A stretch of 64,000 nt of DNA from Roseomonas indoligenes (GCF_017813365.1 NZ_JAGIZA010000009.1:62001-126000), one strand, 5' to 3'. Shown: positions 16,891-24,917, numbered from the stretch's first letter. Notes: generated from the letters alone by a model not told the origin. Program-made: numbers and translations.

Positions 16891-18122
16891 GCGTGCATTT
16901 CGACGATCTGGAGACCCGCCCGCCGGAAATGCGCGAGGCGGCGCTGATGGAGAGCCTGCCCTACCTGATGGCCCGCGCCGCCGCCGGGTCGGCCCATGCG
17001 GCGCGCGTGCTCTCCGGCACGGCGCCGGAAGACATCGCCTCGCGGGCGGCGCTGGCGGCCCTGCCCGTCACCCGAAAATCGGACCTGATCGCGGCCCAGG
17101 CGGCGGACCCGCCCTTCGCGGGGCTGAACGGCGTGCCGGTGGGCAATCTCGCGCGTATCTTCGTCTCCCCCGGCCCGATCCACGAGCCGCAGGGACGCGG
17201 CGCCGACACCTTTCGCTTCGCCCGCGCCCTGCACGCCACGGGGCTGCGGGCCGGCGATGTGATGCAGAACTGCTTCGCCTATCACTTCACCCCGGCCGGC
17301 TTCATGCTGGAGGGTGGGGCGATGGCGCTGGGCTGCCCCGTCATCCCCGCCGGCACCGGCAACACGGAGATGCAGGCCGGGGCCATGGCCCGCCTGCGCC
17401 CGCGCGCCTGGTGCGGCACGCCGGACTTCCTGAAGCTCATCCTGGAGCGGGCGGACGCAATGGGGCTGGACACCTCCTCCCTCCGCTACGGCCACGTCTC
17501 CGGCGGCGCCTACCTGCCCGGCCTGCGGCAGTGGTACGGGGATCGCGGGCTGACGGTGCTGCAATCCTACACCACCGCCGAGTGCGGCGTGATCGCCTAT
17601 GAGAGCGAGGCGCGCGAGGGGCTGATCCTGGACGAGGAGGTGATCGTCGAGATCGTCCGCCCCGGCACCGGCGACCCCGTAGCTGAGGGCGAGGTGGGCG
17701 AGGTGGTCGTCACCGTCCTGAGCGAGGCCTATCCCCTCATCCGCTTCGCCACCGGCGACCTTTCGGCGATCTTGCCGGGGGCCAGCCCCTGCGGCCGGAC
17801 CAATGCCCGCATCCGCGGCTGGATGGGCCGCGCCGACCAGGCCGCGAAGGTGCGCGGCCTCTTCGTGCGGCCGGAGATGACGGCGGCGCTGGCGCGGCAG
17901 TTCCCCGGCCTCGGGCGCCTGCGCCTCGTCGTCGCCGCGGCGGAGGGTGGGGACCGGCTGGAGCTGCGCGCCGAAGCGCCCGAGGACCCGGCCCTGCGGG
18001 AGGCGCTGTCCGCCGCCCTCCGCACCGTGACCGGGCTGCGCGGCGAGGTGTCGCTGGTTCCGCCGGGCACGCTGCCGAATGACGGGCGGATGGTGGACGA
18101 CACGCGGCCCGTGCCGGCCTGA
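16887..18122 (+). CDS. Phenylacetate-CoA ligase family AMP-forming ligase
   Basis: This 411-residue protein resembles PaaK-type aryl-CoA ligases. Family landmarks are LPVTRKSDLIAAQ near residue 60, AYHFTPAGFMLEGGAMALG near 130-150 and SYTTAECGVIAYES near 230, the substrate-site motif. RFATGDLSAILPG and RIRGWMGRADQAAKVRGLFVRP lie near 290-330. The usual P-loop of PaaK (SSGTTG) is replaced by IFVSPGPIHEPQGRG. That suggests altered ATP binding or specificity. It is coupled to the LivF-like gene by a GTGA overlap and is the operon's last gene. It is the second acid-activating enzyme in this transport operon. Confidence 0.82.
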   Translation: MSVHFDDLETRPPEMREAALMESLPYLMARAAAGSAHAARVLSGTAPEDIASRAALAALPVTRKSDLIAAQAADPPFAGLNGVPVGNLARIFVSPGPIHEPQGRGADTFRFARALHATGLRAGDVMQNCFAYHFTPAGFMLEGGAMALGCPVIPAGTGNTEMQAGAMARLRPRAWCGTPDFLKLILERADAMGLDTSSLRYGHVSGGAYLPGLRQWYGDRGLTVLQSYTTAECGVIAYESEAREGLILDEEVIVEIVRPGTGDPVAEGEVGEVVVTVLSEAYPLIRFATGDLSAILPGASPCGRTNARIRGWMGRADQAAKVRGLFVRPEMTAALARQFPGLGRLRLVVAAAEGGDRLELRAEAPEDPALREALSAALRTVTGLRGEVSLVPPGTLPNDGRMVDDTRPVPA

Positions 18123-18249
18123 GCGGCAGATCCGCGCGGAACCTCGAATTCCGGCGCGATGTGCCTCGCGGCGCGCCACCGTCCGACGGGGATCACAGCA
18201 GGTCCTGATCCGCCCCTTGCAGCGGGTCCCGGGTTGCGGTTCCCTGATA

Positions 18250-18267
18250 TCACTCAAACGTGAGTGA
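18250..18267. promoter_or_regulatory. Operator-like palindrome TCACTCA-N4-TGAGTGA
   Basis: A perfect 7-base inverted repeat with a 4-base centre ends three bases before the possible GTG start (18271) of the nucleotide-sugar dehydrogenase. Size and symmetry fit a site for a TetR-type dimer. At this position it would block transcription or ribosome loading. No regulator gene lies next to it. The rest of the gap 18123-18249 shows no gene. Confidence 0.45.
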
Positions 18268-18273
18268 ATCGTG

Positions 18274-19608
18274 ATGGACGGCTCGTACGCCTCCGCTTCC
18301 TGGCGCGACGCGCTGATTGCCCGGCTCACCACCCGGCAGGCCCGGATCGGCGTCGTCGGCCTGGGCTATGCCGGGCTGCCCCTGGCCCTCCGCTTCGCCG
18401 AGACGGGCTTCGCGGTCGAGGGCTTCGACATCGACCCTGGCAAGATCTCCGCCATCTCGGCCGGCCGCAGCCCCGTCCACGGGATCGCGGACGACCGCGT
18501 GGCGGCCAGCGGGATGCGCGCCCATGGCGATGCGGCGGCCGCGGCGGAATGCGATGTGCTGGTAATCTGCGTCCCCACCCCGATCGGCCCGCACAAGGAA
18601 CCCGATCTTTCGGCCGTGCGCGACACGCTGGCGGCCCTGGCGCCGCATCTGCGCGCCGGCCAGGCGGTCGCGCTGGAGAGCACCACCTATCCCGGCACCA
18701 CGGAGGAGCTGCTCCTCCCCGTTCTCGCCGCCGCCGGCCTGCGCGCTGGCCGGGACGCCTTCGCCATCTACTCCCCGGAGCGCGAAGACCCCGGCAACCC
18801 GGAAGGCACCGTGGCCCGTGTGCCGAAGCTGGTCGGCGGCGCGACGCCCGCCTGCCTCGCCGTCGGGCAGGCGCTCTATGCCCCCGTCGCCGGCGGGCTC
18901 GTCCCCGTTTCCTCCCTCGCCGTCGCCGAACTCGCCAAGTGCTACGAGAACGTCTTCCGCGCCGTGAACATCGGCCTCGTGAACGAACTCAAGCGCATCG
19001 CCCACGCCATGCACCTCGACGTGAACGAGGTGATCGACGCCGCCGCCACCAAGCCCTTCGGCTTCATGCCCTTCCGCCCCGGCCCCGGCCTGGGCGGCCA
19101 CTGCATCCCCGTGGACCCCTACTACCTCGCCTGGAAGGCCCGGGAGCTCGGCGTCCCCAGCGACTTCGTGGAACTCGCGGGGCGCGTGAACGACGCCATG
19201 CCCGCCTATGCCGTGATGCGCCTGCGGGACGCGCTGGACGACCGCCGCATCCCGCTCCGCGGCGCCCGGATCCTCCTCCTCGGCCTCGCCTACAAGCCCG
19301 GCGTGCCGGACACGCGGGAGAGCCCGGCGGTGGAGATCTTCCGCCTGTTGCAGGAGCGCGGCGCGATCGTCGCCTACCACGACCCCCTCGTCCCCCGCTT
19401 CCCCGCCACCCGCCGCCTGCACGGTACCTCACCCGCGCTGGAGAGCATGGCGCTGGACGAGGCGGTGCTGGCCGCGCAGGACGCGGTGCTGCTCGTCACG
19501 CCCCAGCCGGGAATGGACCTGGACCTGGTGCGCCGCACGGCGCCGCTGGTGGTGGACACGCGCGGGGCGATGCGGGGTGCGGGACCGGGGACTGTGGTTG
19601 CGGCTTGA
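18274..19608 (+). CDS. Nucleotide-sugar dehydrogenase (UDP-N-acetylhexosamine type)
   Basis: This enzyme of about 444 residues performs the two-step NAD-dependent oxidation of a UDP-sugar to its uronic acid. It belongs to the UDP-glucose/GDP-mannose dehydrogenase family. The N-terminal Rossmann motif GVVGLGYAGLPLALRFAE lies near residue 30. PTPIGPHKEPDLS and ESTTYPGTTEE resemble the WbpA/TviB branch. The catalytic cysteine is in GPGLGGHCIPVDPYYLAWKA. The UDP-binding C-terminal domain follows, with LGLAYKPGVPDTRESP. A GTG one codon upstream (18271) is possible. No glycosyltransferases flank it, so it stands apart from any visible polysaccharide cluster. Confidence 0.9.
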   Translation: MDGSYASASWRDALIARLTTRQARIGVVGLGYAGLPLALRFAETGFAVEGFDIDPGKISAISAGRSPVHGIADDRVAASGMRAHGDAAAAAECDVLVICVPTPIGPHKEPDLSAVRDTLAALAPHLRAGQAVALESTTYPGTTEELLLPVLAAAGLRAGRDAFAIYSPEREDPGNPEGTVARVPKLVGGATPACLAVGQALYAPVAGGLVPVSSLAVAELAKCYENVFRAVNIGLVNELKRIAHAMHLDVNEVIDAAATKPFGFMPFRPGPGLGGHCIPVDPYYLAWKARELGVPSDFVELAGRVNDAMPAYAVMRLRDALDDRRIPLRGARILLLGLAYKPGVPDTRESPAVEIFRLLQERGAIVAYHDPLVPRFPATRRLHGTSPALESMALDEAVLAAQDAVLLVTPQPGMDLDLVRRTAPLVVDTRGAMRGAGPGTVVAA

Positions 19609-19611
19609 GAA

Positions 19612-19812
19612 TGCGGACCAGAGAGAGGGAGAAGGAATTCTCCCTCTCCCCGGCCCCCTCACCCTCATCTTTCTCTACCGGACTGCCGGGGAATGCGGGG
19701 CTTGCGGTTCGCCGAGGGTCGATGACCCTCGGCGCGGCACAGACTTTCCAGGAATCAATTGATAGAAAAAGATGATGGGGGTCTGGGGGAAGAATTCTTT
19801 CTCCCACCGGCC
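19612..19812. repeat. Intergenic structured repeat, copy B (two-ended form)
   Basis: This copy is symmetrical. A hairpin at 19624-19650 (AGAGGGAGAAGGAATTCTCC core) is followed by the tail CCCCTCACCCTCATCTTTCTC. The middle hairpin has an 11-base-pair stem, CGCCGAGGGTC / GACCCTCGGCG (19710-19734, loop GAT). The reverse-sense tract AGAAAAAGATGATGG leads to a second outer hairpin near 19782-19809. It fills the space between the convergent dehydrogenase and allophanate hydrolase genes. Each outer hairpin lies just past one gene's stop with a pyrimidine tail, so it could terminate both. Confidence 0.8.
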
Positions 19813-19814
19813 TT

Positions 19815-21578
19815 TTAGCTCTGCGCCGCCAGCCAGGCCCGCCACCCGCCATGCGCCGTGATGTCCGGCGCCCCTTCCACGCCCGAGGCCTCGGCCAGGA
19901 ACCCCAGGCAGGGACCGGCTTCCAGCGCCACGGTGCCGAAGCCCAGCGGCGCCGGCACCCCGGCCAGCAGTGGCCCGATCGCCGCCGTGGGAAGGGCCCA
20001 GACCTCGCCTTCGATCGCTGCCCCGCCCACCGCGCGCACCATTCCCGGGCGGTTGCCCAGTGCGTGGAGCCGGTATTCCGGTCGTGTGCGGTCCCGCCGG
20101 AGGAAGCGGCCGCCCAGCGACGTCACCTGCCCATTCAGCGGCAGGCCGGACATGTGGGCGCCGATGCAGAACAGCGCGCTCTCGTCGGGGGCCAGGGCGG
20201 CGCCGGGCGGGGGTGCCGGCGTCGCCTCGTCGGAGGCGCCCAGCCGCAGCCCGGCCGCATGGTGCACCGCGCCGCCAACGGCGCAGAGCAGCGCCTCCGC
20301 GAAGGCGGGCGCGATGAGCGTGATCCCGGCGGGGCGCCCATCGCCCCGGAAGCCGGCGGGCACGGCGACGGCGGAAAGGTCCAGCAGGTTCACGAAGTTC
20401 GTGTAGGTCCCGTTGCGGCTGTTCACCGCGATGGGCTCCGCCGCCACCGCCTCCAGCGTCGGCAGGCCGGGCGCGGTGGGCACGGCCAGCAGGTCGAAGC
20501 GCGCGAAGATGGCCCTGGCCAGCAGCCGCGCGCCCGCCTGGGCGTGGAAATCATCGAAGGCATCCACGGTGCGGCGGGAGAGGCCGCCCTCCAGGATGGT
20601 GCGGGTGACGGGATGCAGGGCGTCCGCGCGGTGCTCCACCACCTCCCGCAGCGCCGCCGTCCGCTCCGCCACCCAGGCCCCGTCGTAGAGCCGCCGGGCC
20701 AGGGCCAGGAAGGGCGCGATGGAGACCCGTTCCAGCACCGCCCCTAGGCTCTCCAGCCGGGCCAGCGCCGCCCGGAACAGCGCCGCATCGTCCGGCGTGT
20801 CCAGCACGAGTTCCGCCTCCTCCGGCACGGCCACGCGCAGCACCGGCGGCACCGCGCCGCCCGTGGCGCGCCAGGACGCCGGGGCGGCACGGGAATAGGG
20901 ATCGGCGGCATCCGGCCCGGCCATCACGGCCAGCACCTCGCCCGCCTGCGCGGCCGTCATGGCGAAGACGGACACGGTGTCGATGGAGCGGCAGGCCGGC
21001 ACCACGCCGCGCGTGGGCACCAGCCCAAGGCTGGGCTTCAGCCCCACGATGTTCTGGAACCCCGCCGGCACCCGCCCCGAGCCCGCCGTGTCCGTGCCCA
21101 GCGAGAAGCCCGCGATCCCCGCCGCCACCGCGCTGGCGGAACCGGAGGAGGAGCCGCCCGGCACGCAATCCGGCGCCAGGGCGTTGCGCGGCGTGCCATA
21201 GGGGCTGCGGACCCCCACCAGCCCCGTGGCGAACTGGTCCAGGTTCACCTTCCCCAGCAGCATCGCCCCCGCCGCCCGCAGCCGGGCCAGGCAGGGCGCG
21301 TCCTCCTTCGGCGTATAGGCATAGCCCGGGCAGGCGGCCGTGGTGGGCATGCCCGCCACATCGATATTGTCCTTCACCACATAGGGGACGCCCCAGAGCG
21401 GCCGGCCCATCGGACCTTCCAGGGCCAGCCGGCGCGCCTCCGCCATCACCGCCTCGACCGGCACGCGATGGATGAACAGGGCGGGGTCGGCCCAGGCCTC
21501 GATCCGGTTCAGCGCGGCCCGTGCCGCGGCCTCCGGACCCTTCGTCCGCGCCAGATCCCAGAGCATCGCTTCCCCCAA
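19815..21578 (-). CDS. atzF: Allophanate hydrolase
   Basis: This 587-residue enzyme hydrolyses allophanate to ammonia and carbon dioxide. The N-terminal amidase domain shows the Ser-cis-Ser-Lys triad: lysine 69 in VVKDNIDVAG, serine 143 at GGSSSGSA and serine 167 in TDTAGSGRVPA. The C-terminal domain (about 430-587, from GAHMSGLPLNGQVTSLGG to the end) is the AtzF-type extension that helps release carbon dioxide. Neither urea carboxylase nor cyanuric or biuret genes lie beside it, so it is an orphan here. A second start (MLWDLA) lies four codons in. It is divergent from the phospholipase D gene across 109 bases. Confidence 0.92.
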   Translation of the reverse strand: MGEAMLWDLARTKGPEAAARAALNRIEAWADPALFIHRVPVEAVMAEARRLALEGPMGRPLWGVPYVVKDNIDVAGMPTTAACPGYAYTPKEDAPCLARLRAAGAMLLGKVNLDQFATGLVGVRSPYGTPRNALAPDCVPGGSSSGSASAVAAGIAGFSLGTDTAGSGRVPAGFQNIVGLKPSLGLVPTRGVVPACRSIDTVSVFAMTAAQAGEVLAVMAGPDAADPYSRAAPASWRATGGAVPPVLRVAVPEEAELVLDTPDDAALFRAALARLESLGAVLERVSIAPFLALARRLYDGAWVAERTAALREVVEHRADALHPVTRTILEGGLSRRTVDAFDDFHAQAGARLLARAIFARFDLLAVPTAPGLPTLEAVAAEPIAVNSRNGTYTNFVNLLDLSAVAVPAGFRGDGRPAGITLIAPAFAEALLCAVGGAVHHAAGLRLGASDEATPAPPPGAALAPDESALFCIGAHMSGLPLNGQVTSLGGRFLRRDRTRPEYRLHALGNRPGMVRAVGGAAIEGEVWALPTAAIGPLLAGVPAPLGFGTVALEAGPCLGFLAEASGVEGAPDITAHGGWRAWLAAQS

Positions 21579-21687
21579 GTCGCCGATCTCCGGCCGGAAG
21601 GGCCGCGTGATCAGGCGGTTTTTGGCAAGAAACGGGCCGCCCTATCGCAGACGCGAACGAAATCGCCGCTTCTGCGTTAGCCGGGGA

Positions 21688-23877
21688 ATGCTGACCGAAG
21701 CGCCCCCTCGCGCCCGGCCGCGGACCGTCCCCCCGGCGCCCGAGGCCGAGCCGCCCTCCATCCTTCGCCCCGGCCGCAACGTGTGGCGGGCCGCCCGCGC
21801 CGCGCGCGCGGCGATGCTGCCGGACGGCGCCAACTACTTCGGCGCGGTGCGGGCGGCGATGCTGGCGGCGCGCGACACCATCCACGTCGTCGGCTGGGAT
21901 ATCGACAGCCGCACCCGCCTGGTCGGCGACGCCCCCCCGGATGACGGGCTGCCGGAGGAGCTGGGCCCCTTCCTCACCGCCCTGGCGGAGGGCCGGCCCG
22001 GCCTCTCCATCAGGCTGCTGCTCTGGGACTACTCCGTCCTCTACGCGCTGGAGCGCGAGCCGCTGCCCGCCCTGCACCTGCGCTGGAACACGCCGGAGGG
22101 GGTGGAGCTCTGCCTCGACGACCGCACCCCCTTCGGCGCATCGCATCACCAGAAGGTGGTGGTGATCGACGGCAAGCTCGCCTTCGCCGGCGGGCTGGAC
22201 CTCACCATCCGTCGCTGGGACCGCTCATCCCACGCCCCCGGCGATCCGGACCGGGTGGACCCCGCGGGCAAGCCCTACCCGCCCTTCCACGACGTGCAGA
22301 TGGTGGTGGACGGCGAGGCCGCGGCAGCGCTGGAGGAACTGGTGCAGGCCCGCTGGAACGCCGCCTGCGCGGAGTGCCTGGACATGCCGGCACCCCCGCC
22401 CAGCGACCACGATCCCTGGCCCGCCGGGGTCGCCCCGGACTGGCGGGAGGTGACGATCGGCATCGCCCGCACCATGCCCGCCTTCGCCGGCCGCCCGGAG
22501 GTGCGCGAGGTTGAGTCCCTCTATCTCGACGCCATCGGCAGCGCGGAGCGCACGATCTACATCGAGAACCAGTTCCTCACCTGCGGCCGCGTCGCCCGTG
22601 CCCTGATCGCCCGCATGAAGGCGCGGCCCGCGCTGGAAGCCCTGGTGGTCGTCCCGAGGACCCATCACACCTGGCTGGAGCACCGCACGATGCTGGCCGG
22701 CCGCATCCGCTTCATGCGCGCAATCCGCCGCGCGGGGCTGGCCGATCGCGTGCGCCTGGTCTTTCCACACGTGCAGGAGGGCGGGGCGGAATCGGAGGTG
22801 ATGGTCCACGCGAAGGTCATGGCAGTGGACGACCGCTTCCTCCGCATCGGATCCTCCAACATCTGCAACCGCTCCATGGGCACGGACACGGAATGCGACC
22901 TGCTCGTCGAGGCGCGGGATGCGACGCAGCGCGCCGCCGTGGCCCGCGCACGGGACCGGCTGATCGCCGAGCACACGGGCGTGGCACCGGAGGCTGTCGC
23001 CGCCAGCATGCAGGCCACCGGCTCCATCCTCCAGGCCACGCAGGGCCTCTCCGCCAATGGCCGGAGCCTGCAGGACGTGAAGGATGGCGACCGCCCGGCC
23101 CGCAGCCTGCTGCCGGGCATCGAGCGCGCCGCCGATCCCCGCCGCCCCATGGAGGCCGGCGAGTTCCTCTCGGACTACCTCGTCCACCCCGACGTGGCCC
23201 CGCCTTCCGGCCGGCCCTGGCCCTTTCTCGCCCGCGCGGCGCTGCTGCTGCTGCCTGTGGCGCTGCTGATCCTGCTGTGGAAGCTGACGCCGCTCGCCGG
23301 GCTGCTGACGCCGGAGGCGATGCGGAGCGCGCTGACGGATCGCGGCCACTGGGGCCCGGCCCTCTCCGTCGGGCTTTTCCTGCTGCTCGGCTTCATCGCC
23401 TTTCCCGTGAACGTCCTCATCCTCGGAACCGCCGCAGCCTTCGGCACCTGGCCGGGGCTGGCCTATGCGGGGGTGGGCGCCCTCGTCTCGGCCGCTGCCA
23501 CCTATGGCCTCGGCCGCAGGCTCGGCCCGAATCTGCTGCGCCGCTTCCTCGGCCCGCGCATCAACCGCGTGAGCCAGGCGGTGAACCGCAACGGCATCCT
23601 CGCCGTCACCACCATCCGACTGCTGCCCGTCGCGCCCTTCACCCTCGTCAACCTCGTCGCCGGCGCCATGCGGATCCGCTTCCCGGACTACATGATCGGC
23701 ACCGCCCTCGGCCTGCTGCCCGGCATCGCCCTCCTCTCCCTCGTGGGGGAGAGCCTGTCGCGCATCCTGGAGCACCCGACACCCCGCAACATTGGCCTGC
23801 TCACCCTCGTGCTGGTGGCCTGGGCCCTCGTCACCTGGGGCCTGCAGAAGCTGTTCCGCCGCCTGCGCCACGAATAG
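21688..23877 (+). CDS. Phospholipase D / cardiolipin synthase-like protein fused to a VTT (TVP38) membrane domain
   Basis: This 729-residue protein joins two families. Residues 25-500 are a phospholipase D superfamily unit with both HKD motifs, HQKVVVID at 154-161 and HAKVMAVD at 374-381, followed by GSSNICNRSMGTDTEC. Residues about 510-725 form a membrane domain of the SNARE-associated/TVP38 (VTT) group. Its segments include ALLLLPVALLILLW and FPVNVLILGTAAAFG, plus the motif RLLPVAPFTLVNLVAGA. It likely acts on membrane phospholipids. The ATG at 21688 follows CCGGGG. The stop is four bases before an EEP-family gene, an arrangement like the E. coli ybhP-clsB pair. Confidence 0.9.
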   Translation: MLTEAPPRARPRTVPPAPEAEPPSILRPGRNVWRAARAARAAMLPDGANYFGAVRAAMLAARDTIHVVGWDIDSRTRLVGDAPPDDGLPEELGPFLTALAEGRPGLSIRLLLWDYSVLYALEREPLPALHLRWNTPEGVELCLDDRTPFGASHHQKVVVIDGKLAFAGGLDLTIRRWDRSSHAPGDPDRVDPAGKPYPPFHDVQMVVDGEAAAALEELVQARWNAACAECLDMPAPPPSDHDPWPAGVAPDWREVTIGIARTMPAFAGRPEVREVESLYLDAIGSAERTIYIENQFLTCGRVARALIARMKARPALEALVVVPRTHHTWLEHRTMLAGRIRFMRAIRRAGLADRVRLVFPHVQEGGAESEVMVHAKVMAVDDRFLRIGSSNICNRSMGTDTECDLLVEARDATQRAAVARARDRLIAEHTGVAPEAVAASMQATGSILQATQGLSANGRSLQDVKDGDRPARSLLPGIERAADPRRPMEAGEFLSDYLVHPDVAPPSGRPWPFLARAALLLLPVALLILLWKLTPLAGLLTPEAMRSALTDRGHWGPALSVGLFLLLGFIAFPVNVLILGTAAAFGTWPGLAYAGVGALVSAAATYGLGRRLGPNLLRRFLGPRINRVSQAVNRNGILAVTTIRLLPVAPFTLVNLVAGAMRIRFPDYMIGTALGLLPGIALLSLVGESLSRILEHPTPRNIGLLTLVLVAWALVTWGLQKLFRRLRHE

Positions 23878-23881
23878 GCCC

Positions 23882-24601
23882 ATGGAAGGCTTCACCTTCC
23901 GGGCCATGACCTGGAACATCCACGGCGCCGTTTCCCCCGCCGGGCGGCACGACCTGGACCGCGTCATCGCCCTCATCCGCCGGCACGAGCCGGACGTGGT
24001 GGCCATCCAGGAGGTGGAGGGCCGGAATCGCCCGGGCGCCCTCCCCTTCACCGCCTTGCGGGAGGCCCTCGGGGGCCACTCCCTGGACGCGCCGACCCTC
24101 CGGGCCGCCGATGGCTGCTACGGCCACACCCTCATCAGCCGCTGGCCCCTGCAGGATGGAACCCTGCACGACCTCTCCGTTCCCGGCCGGGAACCGCGCA
24201 CCGCCATCGCCGCCCGCCTCGACACCCCCGCCGGCCCGCTGCGCCTCCTCGCCGCCCATCTCGGCCTCGGCTTCGGGGAGCGCCGGGCCCAGGCCGCGAA
24301 GCTCGCCGCCCTGGCACGCGCCAGCGCCGACCCGCTGCTCGCCATGGGCGACTTCAACGACTGGGAACCGCACGGGCCGGTGGACCGCGCCTTCCTCGGC
24401 ACCCTCCCCTCCCGCACGCGCCTGCGCAGCTTCCCCGTCGCCCGCCCCCTCTTCGCGCTGGACCGCATCTACGCCCGCCCCCGCGCCGCCCTGCTGCGAA
24501 GCTGGACCGACAAAACCGCCCGCGAGGCATCGGACCACCGGCCGGTCATCGCGGATGTGGCCTTGGGGGCCGAGGTCGCTGTTCGGCTGGCTGTGGATTG
24601 A
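23882..24601 (+). CDS. Endonuclease/exonuclease/phosphatase (EEP) family protein, YbhP-like
   Basis: This 239-residue protein has the EEP fold shared by nucleases and phosphoesterases. It shows the ordered motifs TWNIHGA near residue 10, AIQEVEG with the metal-binding glutamate near 44, GDFNDWEP near 158 and SDHRPVIADV near the end. It has no signal peptide. It starts four bases after the phospholipase D gene. Because YbhP-like proteins regularly sit beside cardiolipin synthases, a role in lipid head-group or phosphodiester breakdown is more likely than DNA repair. This is inference. Confidence 0.87.
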   Translation: MEGFTFRAMTWNIHGAVSPAGRHDLDRVIALIRRHEPDVVAIQEVEGRNRPGALPFTALREALGGHSLDAPTLRAADGCYGHTLISRWPLQDGTLHDLSVPGREPRTAIAARLDTPAGPLRLLAAHLGLGFGERRAQAAKLAALARASADPLLAMGDFNDWEPHGPVDRAFLGTLPSRTRLRSFPVARPLFALDRIYARPRAALLRSWTDKTAREASDHRPVIADVALGAEVAVRLAVD

Positions 24602-24612
24602 TCGGTCCGAGA

Positions 24613-24855
24613 CAGGGGGGCGCCGTCCCCTGGAACCCCCGCCAGGAGGCTGAGCCTCCTGAACCTGCATCGGGCTGCCGCAGGACTGACTTGAATCGCC
24701 AGCCCTCCACCAGAAGGTCTGATTCTACCCTTGCAGTCGCCTCGGCTCCAAAGGCCGAGGCGCACCGCCAGCACAGCAAGGCCAACTCCTGGAAGAAGAT
24801 GATGGTGAGGGACCTGGGGAGAGGAAGAATTCCTTCTTCCTCTCCCCGGGACAGA
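24613..24855 (+). repeat. Intergenic structured repeat, copy C
   Basis: This copy carries every module. There is a GGGGCGCCGTCCCC hairpin near 24615, then CAGGAGGCT-G-AGCCTCCTG (24643-24661) followed by CCTGCATCGGGCTGCCGC. The covarying hairpin CGCCTCGGC / GCCGAGGCG has a 7-base loop (24738-24762). The tract AGAAGATGATGGTGAGGG leads to the outer hairpin around GAATTC (24814-24850). It occupies most of the 344-base gap between the EEP gene and the SDR gene. No gene is visible in that gap; the remainder holds the SDR promoter. Confidence 0.82.
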
Positions 24856-24892
24856 CCGTGAGGGTCAGGAAAAGACGCCGCCCCACCTGCGC

Positions 24893-24917
24893 GGAACCCT
24901 CGCGAGGCTTCGCCGTT
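24893..24917 (+). promoter_or_regulatory. EcfG-type general stress promoter of the SDR gene
   Basis: GGAAC (24893-24897), exactly 16 bases, then CGTT (24914-24917) match the alphaproteobacterial EcfG consensus GGAAC-N16/17-CGTT at every position. The ATG follows 28 bases after the -10 element. Control by the PhyR-NepR-EcfG general stress response is therefore likely for the gene at 24946. The match is seen in the sequence; the regulator itself is outside this window. Confidence 0.75.

Noticed and set aside
18138-18165. GGAAC sequence upstream of the nucleotide-sugar dehydrogenase as an EcfG promoter
   Set aside because: No GTT is present 16-17 bases downstream. GGAAC at about 5005, 9968 and 37203 was also rejected for lack of a -10.
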